From the NCBI RefSeq assembly GCF_026236535.1, contig NZ_JAHTMW010000012.1, positions 124,001-188,000 of the forward strand: a DNA stretch of 64,000 bases, read 5' to 3'. A model generated the notes under the pieces. The model was given only the letters and a program-made list of their open reading frames with translations. It did not search any database and had not been told where the DNA came from. Position numbers and translations under genes: made by a program. Positions 58,652-64,000 of the stretch are shown piece by piece (within the stretch, counting starts at the first letter, position 1; each line of letters starts with the position of its first letter). Source of the stretch: Streptomyces sp. SKN60. Its GTDB lineage: Bacteria; Actinomycetota; Actinomycetes; Streptomycetales; Streptomycetaceae.

Positions 58652-60834
58652 GCGTCCGAAGCGTCGGTCGTGTCGGTCGCGGCGAGTTCGGCGCGCAGGG
58701 CGGCGGCGCGGGGTGAGCCGAGGCGTTCGTGGAGGCCGGCCGCCTCGGTGAGAAAGACGCGGCGTTCGTCGGGAGTGGCCGCGGCGCGGGCGCGGAGCTC
58801 CGCGAGGGCCGCGTCCTGGACCGGGGCCTTCTCCTGGCGCATCCGCCCGGCGGCCTCGGCGAGGACGTCGGCGGCGCGCTCCCGGTCGCCGGCGGCGAGG
58901 GCCGCCTGGCCGAGGCTGGTGAGGACCCGGGCCTGGTTGTACGTGTCGGGGACGGGCAGTTCGGTCATGAGCCGCCCGGCCTGCTCCAGGGTGGCAGCGG
59001 CCCGGGCGTGCTCGCCGCGGCCGGAGAGGGCGCGGCCCCGGTGGTGGGCGAGCAGGGCGCGGGCGCGCGGGTCGTCGGTGAGGGCCTCGGCGGCGAGGAA
59101 GCAGGCCTCGGCCTCCTCGTACCGGCGCTGCTCCAGGCGTACCAGGCCCAGGGACTCGACGGCGGTCGCCTCGCCCCGGCGGTGGCCGCAGCGCCGGTCG
59201 GCCTCGGCGGCCGCGGTGAACGCCTGCTCGGCCTCGTCGAGGCGGCCGAGACCCTTGAGGGCGAAACCGAGCTGGGCGTGCATGCGGCCCTCGGCCTCGG
59301 GAACGGCGGGGCACCGGGCGGCGGCGCGGACGCCGAGCCGGTGGGTGGCCAGCCAGTCCTGGTGGAAGCCGTGCCGGAGGAAGAGGCTCCACAGCGCCTC
59401 GCACAACTGCCAGGTGAGGTCGTCGAGTCCGTACTCGTCGGCGGTCCGCACCGCCTCGACAAGGTTCTCGCGCTCGGCGAGGAGCCAGTCGGTGGCCTGT
59501 TCGGCGGTGCGCGGGTCCGGGGGCAGCCGGTCGTAGGCGGGGCCGAGGTGCCAGCGGCCCGGCATGACGCGGGCGTCCGCGGCGGCGGCCGCGGCCAGGT
59601 GGTGGCGCAGCAGCCGGCCGACGGCCGCGGCGGCGCGGGGGTGGCCGTCGACGCGCAGCGCCCGGCGTTCGGCGTGGACGCGCAGCAGGTCGTGGTGGCG
59701 GTAGCGGCCGGCGGCGTGCTCCTCCAGGAGGTGGATGGCGGCGAGTTCGTCGAGCAGGTCCGCCGCCTCCGGTTCGGTCACCTCGGTGAGCGCTGCGGCG
59801 GCGGGGGCGGTGAGCGCGGGCCAGGGGCGCAGCCCGCCGAGCCGGTAGAGACGGGCGGCGCCGGGGGTGAGGTCGTCGTAGGAGGTGTCGGCTGCGGCGG
59901 TGACCGGGTCGGTGGTGAGCGAGTCGGTGCCGTCGTTCCCGGGCTCGTCGGACGGTGCCGCCGCGGTGGCCATGTCCTGCTCCAGCTGCTGCCAGGTGAG
60001 GTGGGTGCGGACGGCGAGCCGTTCGCCGGCCATGCAGAGGGCGAGCGGGAGTCCGCCGCAGCGGCGGGCGACGGCTTCCGCCGCGGCGGGGTGCGGCGCC
60101 TCGCGGCCGGACAGCCGGGTGAGGAGGAGGGCGGCGTCGGCGGGGCCGAGCGGCGGGAGCTGGATCACCCGGGCGCCGGCCTCGCGGGTCAGGCCGTCGA
60201 GCCGGCGGCGGCTGGTGACCAGGGTGAGCGAGCCGGGGCCGGTGGGCAGCAGCGGCAGCACCTGGGCGGCGGAGTGGGCGTTGTCGAGGACGGTGAGCAT
60301 CCGGCGGTCCGCGGTGAGGGTGCGGTACCAGTCGATCTGCTCCTGCTCGTCCGCCGGCAGGTAGGGCGGGGCGACGCCGAGGGCGCGCAGGAAGCGCACC
60401 AGGACGGTGGACGGCGTGGCCGCGGTGGCGGTGGCGTCGCCGCGCAGGTCGGCGTGGAGTTGCCCGCCGCCGTAACGGTCCCGCAGCCGGGCGGCGAAGT
60501 GCAGCGCGGTGGCGGACTTCCCGATGCCGCCGGTGCCGGTGAGGACGACCACCCGGGGCGCGGGGTCCTCTTCGAGCGTCCCGTCGGCCCCGTCCAGCAG
60601 AGCCGTCAGACGGGCGAGTTCGTCATGTTGGTCGGTGAAGTGGGGTGCGGGGGCCGGGAGTAACCGGGGTGCGGGGCTGCCGGGGAGGATCGCCGGGACG
60701 GCGGCGGCCACGGTCAGCGTGTCGATCCGCCCGGCCTGGACGACGGGCCCGTGGACGGTGGCGGTGCCGCCGATCTCGTTGCGCACCACGGGGCCGGGGG
60801 ACACCGGGCCGTACGGTACGGGGTCCGGGCTCAT
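58648..60834 (-). CDS. NLR-like NTPase (NB-ARC plus TPR repeats) with N-terminal RHIM-like motif
   Basis: A 728-residue STAND/NLR-type protein. Residues 18-37 hold an amyloid-signalling-like motif (RNEIGGTATVHGPVVQAGRI), with the VQAG core. The NB-ARC ATPase (about 68-350) has Walker A GTGGIGKS (100-107), Walker B RRMLTVLDNAHS (near 185), the sensor TLVTSRRR and the GLPLA motif (GGLPLALCMAG). Residues ~355-450 look like the winged helix of apoptotic ATPases, and the rest is TPR repeats (RLDEAEQAFTAAAEADRR, RYEEAEACFLAAEAL, HARAAATLEQAGRL). NLRs of this kind are bacterial defence or developmental regulators. ATG overlaps the partner stop by four bases. It is tail-to-tail with the glycosyltransferase. 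No DNA-binding domain is present, unlike AfsR. Confidence 0.9.
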   Translation of the reverse strand: MSPDPVPYGPVSPGPVVRNEIGGTATVHGPVVQAGRIDTLTVAAAVPAILPGSPAPRLLPAPAPHFTDQHDELARLTALLDGADGTLEEDPAPRVVVLTGTGGIGKSATALHFAARLRDRYGGGQLHADLRGDATATAATPSTVLVRFLRALGVAPPYLPADEQEQIDWYRTLTADRRMLTVLDNAHSAAQVLPLLPTGPGSLTLVTSRRRLDGLTREAGARVIQLPPLGPADAALLLTRLSGREAPHPAAAEAVARRCGGLPLALCMAGERLAVRTHLTWQQLEQDMATAAAPSDEPGNDGTDSLTTDPVTAAADTSYDDLTPGAARLYRLGGLRPWPALTAPAAAALTEVTEPEAADLLDELAAIHLLEEHAAGRYRHHDLLRVHAERRALRVDGHPRAAAAVGRLLRHHLAAAAAADARVMPGRWHLGPAYDRLPPDPRTAEQATDWLLAERENLVEAVRTADEYGLDDLTWQLCEALWSLFLRHGFHQDWLATHRLGVRAAARCPAVPEAEGRMHAQLGFALKGLGRLDEAEQAFTAAAEADRRCGHRRGEATAVESLGLVRLEQRRYEEAEACFLAAEALTDDPRARALLAHHRGRALSGRGEHARAAATLEQAGRLMTELPVPDTYNQARVLTSLGQAALAAGDRERAADVLAEAAGRMRQEKAPVQDAALAELRARAAATPDERRVFLTEAAGLHERLGSPRAAALRAELAATDTTDASDA

Positions 60835-61325
60835 GCGCGAGGGCCGTCCGGGGCGGCGCCCGCGCCGGTGCCGCCCGGGCCGCCGGTCTCGTGGACGGTG
60901 TGCATCCGGTTGACCGTGCCGACCTGGAGGACGATGCCGTGGCTTCCGCCGGTGAGGGTGTTGTTCACGGTGGTGACGTTCTGCGGCGCGGCGGCCTCGG
61001 GGCCCGCCAACTCGGCGAGGATTCGGCGCAGTTCGGCCGCCGCCTCGGGGTCGGCGAGCAGGCTGCGGCGCATCCGGGCGCGCCATTCGACGCGGGCCTC
61101 GGTGCGTGCCTCCTCGGCCGCGTCCTGGTCGCCGCCCTGCGCGGCGCGGACCAGTTCGTCGCGGGCGGCCTCGAGTTCGGCGCCGACGGCCTGCTCGTCG
61201 CCGCCGGAGCGGGCGGCGAAGAACGCGGCCACCCGGGTCCGGGCCCGCTCCCAGCCGTCGCCGACCATCTGCTGGACGAGGGCCGTCGCCCCCGCTGTCG
61301 CCAGTGCCACCAACTCGGCTTCCAC
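60831..61325 (-). CDS. Small helical protein with RHIM-like C-terminal motif, partner of the NLR
   Basis: A 164-residue protein. Residues ~1-110 are predicted helical, with a hydrophobic N-terminus (ELVALATAGATALVQQMVG), an Arg-rich helix (GWERARTRVAAFFAARSG) and acidic/basic helices (AVGAELEAARDELVRAAQGG, AEEARTEARVEWRARMRRSLL). Residues 121-140 (NNTLTGGSHGIVLQVGTVNR) match the NLR motif (HG-x-VxQxG-x-[IV]), with the IVLQVG core resembling the RHIM I/V-Q-I/V/L-G. The tail is Gly/Pro-rich. This layout, a helical domain plus a C-terminal amyloid motif coupled to an NLR, is that of effector/NLR amyloid-signalling pairs; the helical part may be the effector (pore-forming, Bell-like domain). Its function is inferred, not established. 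Coupled to the NLR by ATGA. Confidence 0.75.
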   Translation of the reverse strand: MEAELVALATAGATALVQQMVGDGWERARTRVAAFFAARSGGDEQAVGAELEAARDELVRAAQGGDQDAAEEARTEARVEWRARMRRSLLADPEAAAELRRILAELAGPEAAAPQNVTTVNNTLTGGSHGIVLQVGTVNRMHTVHETGGPGGTGAGAAPDGPRA

Positions 61326-61368
61326 CGGGCCCCCTTCACCGCCTGCTGCGTCATTCCCAGCCTATCGG

Positions 61369-62733
61369 TCACCTCCCCAGGAGGTCGGTGATCACGCCGA
61401 CCGGGTCGGCGTCGGGGGTGCCGCGCGGCCACCAGTCCTCGCGGTCGGTGTCCGACTCGTAGCCGTACCAGAGGCCGTCGCGGCCGAGGCGCAGCTGGAG
61501 CGATGCGGTGGACAGCCGGTTGCGCCAGGGGCGGAAGGCCGGGAGGTCGGCGGCGAGCAGGGCGGGGCGGGCCCGGTCGAAGGGGCCGGCGGGCGGGTCC
61601 CAGGGCCCTTCCAGGGCGGCGAGTCCGGCGACGCCGCCCTGGCGCCAGGCGGCGACGGCCCGGGCCAGGTCGGTGGGGGTGCGGTCGAGGGCGTAGGCCA
61701 GGTCGCGGTAGAGGGCGCGGGTGGAGGCGGTGAGGCCGGAGCCGGGGTGGGCGGCGGCCAGCCGGACCGCGTCCTGCCAGGGGTTGAGGGCGGCGACGGG
61801 GTCGTGTCCGGTGGTGAGGAAGGTGTGGGCGCGGGCGGCGGCCTCTCCGGCGAGGAGGTCGAGGGCGAGCGGGTCCGGTGCCTCGGGGTCGGCGGGGAAG
61901 ACGGCGGGCCGGCCGGGCCGGTCGGGTGCGGGGAACGGCGGGGGCAGCGGCATCGGCGCGTGCCCGGTGGTGGGGGCGAGCACGGCGCGGGCGAGGACGG
62001 TGGGCAGGGCGGGGGCGGCGGGGGCGCTCTCGGCGGCGGCGTGGACGGCGTTGCGCCGGGTGAGGTCGGCGAGCAGTTCCTGCTCGTCGCGGCCGCGCAT
62101 GAGGAAGAGGACGAAGGGGTCCTCGTCGAGGAGGCGGGCGGCCTGGTAGCAGAGGGCGGCGGCGTGCTTGCAGGGGTAGCCGTCGTCGGGGCAGGTGCAG
62201 TCGGGGACGAGGTCGCCGGGGGCCGGCAGGAGTCCGGTGACGGCCTCCAGGGCGTGCGGCACGTCCTTGTCGAGGAGGGCGGCGATGTGCTCGGGCCGGG
62301 CGGCGGCCTTGTCGAGGAAGCGTTCCCAGTCGTCGTCGCCGAGGGTCCGCAGCCGGATCTCCGCGCGGTACGGCCGGGGGCGGCTGCCGTGCACATAGGC
62401 GACGACGCGGCCGGGCGTGACGGTGATGGCGTCGACGTGGCCGCGCTGGGCGTAGGCCTTGCCGCGGGCGAGCCGGGCCGGGTCGAGCGCGGTGTCCTCC
62501 AGGGCGTCCACCCAGGCGTTGCCCCACCAGGTGGCGGCGAACCGCCCGTCGGGGGCCTCGCGCGGGGCGAGCGGGGGGAAGGTGCGGCGCCGGGCGTCGT
62601 GGCGGGGCGCCCCGGCCGTACGGGCGGCCGCGGAGCGGGTACGGGCGCGGGCTCCGGCGCCGGCGAACCGGGCGCGGTCGGCGCGGTCGGGGCGGTCCGG
62701 ACGGTCGCCGGGGAGGGTGCCGTGGGGGCTCAT
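61369..62733 (-). CDS. SWIM zinc-finger protein
   Basis: A 454-residue protein. The SWIM motif CxCx(n)CxH is in VPDCTCPDDGYPCKHAAALCYQAARLL (near 168-195). Upstream is the conserved segment TWWGNAWVDALEDTALDPARLARGKAYAQRGHVDAITVTPGRVVAYVHGSR typical of the family, and the C-terminus has LRLGRDGLWYGYESDTDREDW. Proteins of this type accompany SNF2/Swi2 helicases in actinobacteria. ATG 62733 overlaps the SNF2 stop by four bases (ATGA), so the two are coupled. SWIM fingers bind DNA or protein; here the protein probably guides or regulates the helicase. The N-terminal ~50 residues are basic/Arg-rich (RPDRADRARFAGAGARARTR). Confidence 0.88.
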   Translation of the reverse strand: MSPHGTLPGDRPDRPDRADRARFAGAGARARTRSAAARTAGAPRHDARRRTFPPLAPREAPDGRFAATWWGNAWVDALEDTALDPARLARGKAYAQRGHVDAITVTPGRVVAYVHGSRPRPYRAEIRLRTLGDDDWERFLDKAAARPEHIAALLDKDVPHALEAVTGLLPAPGDLVPDCTCPDDGYPCKHAAALCYQAARLLDEDPFVLFLMRGRDEQELLADLTRRNAVHAAAESAPAAPALPTVLARAVLAPTTGHAPMPLPPPFPAPDRPGRPAVFPADPEAPDPLALDLLAGEAAARAHTFLTTGHDPVAALNPWQDAVRLAAAHPGSGLTASTRALYRDLAYALDRTPTDLARAVAAWRQGGVAGLAALEGPWDPPAGPFDRARPALLAADLPAFRPWRNRLSTASLQLRLGRDGLWYGYESDTDREDWWPRGTPDADPVGVITDLLGR

Positions 62734-64000
62734 GCGGGCCTCCTCAGGGACACCAGGTCGGCGAGCTCGCGGTCGGTGAGTTCGGTGAGGGCGGCCTCTC
62801 CGCTGCCGAGGACGGCGTCGGCGAGGGCCCGCTTGGCGCGGAGCATCTCGGCGATGCTGTCCTCGACGGTGCCCTCGGCGACCAGCCGGTGGACCTGGAC
62901 CGGCTGGGTCTGGCCGATCCGGTAGGCGCGGTCGGTGGCCTGTTCCTCGACGGCCGGGTTCCACCAGCGGTCGTAGTGCACGACATGGCCGGCCCGGGTG
63001 AGGTTGAGGCCGGTGCCGGCGGCCTTGAGGGAGAGCAGGAAGACGGGGACCTCGCCGGCCTGGAAGCGGTCGACCATCCGCTCGCGCTCGGCGACCGGCG
63101 TGCCGCCGTGCAGCAGCTGGGTGGGGACGCCCCGGGCGGCCAGGTGGTCCTCCAGGAGCCGGGCCATCGACACGTACTGGGTGAAGACGAGCACGGCGCC
63201 GTCCTCGGTGAGGATCGTGTCGACGAGCTCGTCGAGCAGGGCGAGTTTGCCGGAGCGGCCGGCGAGCCGGAGCCGGCCGGTCGCGGCGCGCGCACCGGAG
63301 CCGGGGGCGCGTTCCTTGAGGTAGAGGGCGGGGTGGTCGCAGATCTGCTTGAGCGAGGTCAGCAGTTTCATGATCAGGCCGCGCCGGGCCATGCCCTCGG
63401 CGCCCTCGATCTGCGCCATGGTCTCGCGCACCACCGCCTCGTAGAGCGAGGCCTGTTCGCGGGTGAGGGCCACCGGGTGGTCGGACTCGGTCTTGGGCGG
63501 CAGCTCGGGGACGATGCCGGGGTCGGACTTGCGGCGGCGCAGCAGGAACGGGCGGACCAGCCGGGCCAGGCGCGCGACCGCCTCCTCGTTCTCGATCTCG
63601 TCGGTGTTCTCCACGGCGCGGGCGTGCCGGGAGCGGAAGGCCTTCAGGGGGCCGAGGAGGCCGGGGGTGGTCCAGTCGAGCAGGGCCCACAGCTCGGACA
63701 GGTTGTTCTCGACGGGGGTGCCGGTGAGCGCGACCCGGGCGGGGGCGGGCACGGTGCGCAGCGCCTTGGCGGTGGCGGAGAACGGGTTCTTGACGTGCTG
63801 GGCCTCGTCGGCGACGACCATGCCCCAGTCCCGCTCGGCGAGCCGGTCGGCGCTGGTGCGCAGGGTGCCGTAGGTGGTGAGGACGAAGCCGCCGTCGACT
63901 CCGTCGAGGCTGCGGTCGGGGCCGTGGAAGCGGCGGACCGGGACGCCGGGGGCGAAGCGCTGGATCTCGCGCTGCCAGTTGCCGAGGAGCGAGGCGGGGC
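62730..64000 (-). CDS. SNF2-family DEAD/DEAH-box helicase (N-terminus outside window)
   Basis: The C-terminal 423 codons are present; the frame is open to the right edge, so the start lies beyond the window. Motifs: GVDGGFVLTTYGTLR and GMVVADEAQHVKN (motif II DEAQ) with LTGTPVENNLSELWALLDW (motif III), LTSLKQICDHPALY, and the helicase C-terminal motifs VLVFTQYVSMARLLEDHL (IV), LSLKAAGTGLNLT (V) and DRWWNPAVEEQATDRAYRIGQ (VI). This is a bacterial Snf2/HepA/RapA-type ATPase that moves on double-stranded DNA. It is transcribed with the SWIM protein; the pair is a recurrent bacterial module proposed to act in DNA repair or transcription. The N-terminal Walker A lies outside the window. Confidence 0.92.
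   Translation of the reverse strand, partial: PASLLGNWQREIQRFAPGVPVRRFHGPDRSLDGVDGGFVLTTYGTLRTSADRLAERDWGMVVADEAQHVKNPFSATAKALRTVPAPARVALTGTPVENNLSELWALLDWTTPGLLGPLKAFRSRHARAVENTDEIENEEAVARLARLVRPFLLRRRKSDPGIVPELPPKTESDHPVALTREQASLYEAVVRETMAQIEGAEGMARRGLIMKLLTSLKQICDHPALYLKERAPGSGARAATGRLRLAGRSGKLALLDELVDTILTEDGAVLVFTQYVSMARLLEDHLAARGVPTQLLHGGTPVAERERMVDRFQAGEVPVFLLSLKAAGTGLNLTRAGHVVHYDRWWNPAVEEQATDRAYRIGQTQPVQVHRLVAEGTVEDSIAEMLRAKRALADAVLGSGEAALTELTDRELADLVSLRRPA

Overview
The window is about 72% GC with long, densely packed genes, GTG/TTG starts, a chaplin, WhiA, mycothiol-type enzymes and many leaderless starts, so it is almost certainly a Streptomyces chromosome (core region). From memory, the order opcA-pgl-pgi-(rbpA-like)-secG-tpiA-pgk-gap-carboxypeptidase-whiA-yvcK-rapZ-uvrC...uvrA...uvrB follows the S. 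coelicolor SCO1938-SCO1966 block. I recognise no tRNA, rRNA, insertion sequence, prophage or CRISPR array.

Layout: 1-5.2 kb holds pentose-phosphate and upper-glycolysis genes (opcA, pgl, pgi) and two PH-domain membrane proteins coupled to pgi. 5.3-8.0 kb is an aminosugar module (NagS-like SIS protein, BadF-type N-acetylglucosamine kinase, divergent RpiR/MurR regulator) with a strong palindromic operator. 8.1-12 kb carries an RbpA-like gene, secG and the tpiA-pgk-gap triose operon. 12.2-20.4 kb has a secreted M14 carboxypeptidase and the overlapping uvrC-rapZ-yvcK-whiA operon. 20.5-27.7 kb has secreted proteins, a Rieske lipoprotein, a PfkB kinase and uvrA. 27.9-35.7 kb has a mycothiol-type enzyme, a metallo-beta-lactamase-fold hydrolase, an MHS transporter, a beta-helix secreted protein, a TerC manganese exporter behind a yybP-ykoY riboswitch, and two TerD-family proteins. 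35.8-45.7 kb has uvrB, an MHYT membrane sensor, ogt, two MFS transporters, a secreted beta-propeller-like protein, a metallophosphoesterase and a cupin. 46.2-55.7 kb has a secreted C39-like peptidase, a lipoprotein, psuG-psuK, an SDR/MerR pair, an HxlR/aminotransferase pair and small actinobacterial proteins. 55.8-64 kb is more accessory: a two-domain wall-anchored chaplin, a glycosyltransferase broken at a heptanucleotide repeat, an NLR-type NTPase with a small partner sharing an RHIM-like motif, and a SWIM/SNF2 pair running off the window.

Most interesting: (1) the NLR and its translationally coupled partner (58648-61325), which both carry an amyloid-signalling-like motif; (2) the glycosyltransferase with (ACACCGG)6, out of frame at 6 copies but in frame at 5 or 8; (3) the Mn riboswitch whose 3' P1 strand perfectly complements the terC ribosome-binding site; (4) shared operator half-sites in the aminosugar module; (5) twin TTGG-N5-CCAA operators 21 bp apart between hxlR and the aminotransferase.
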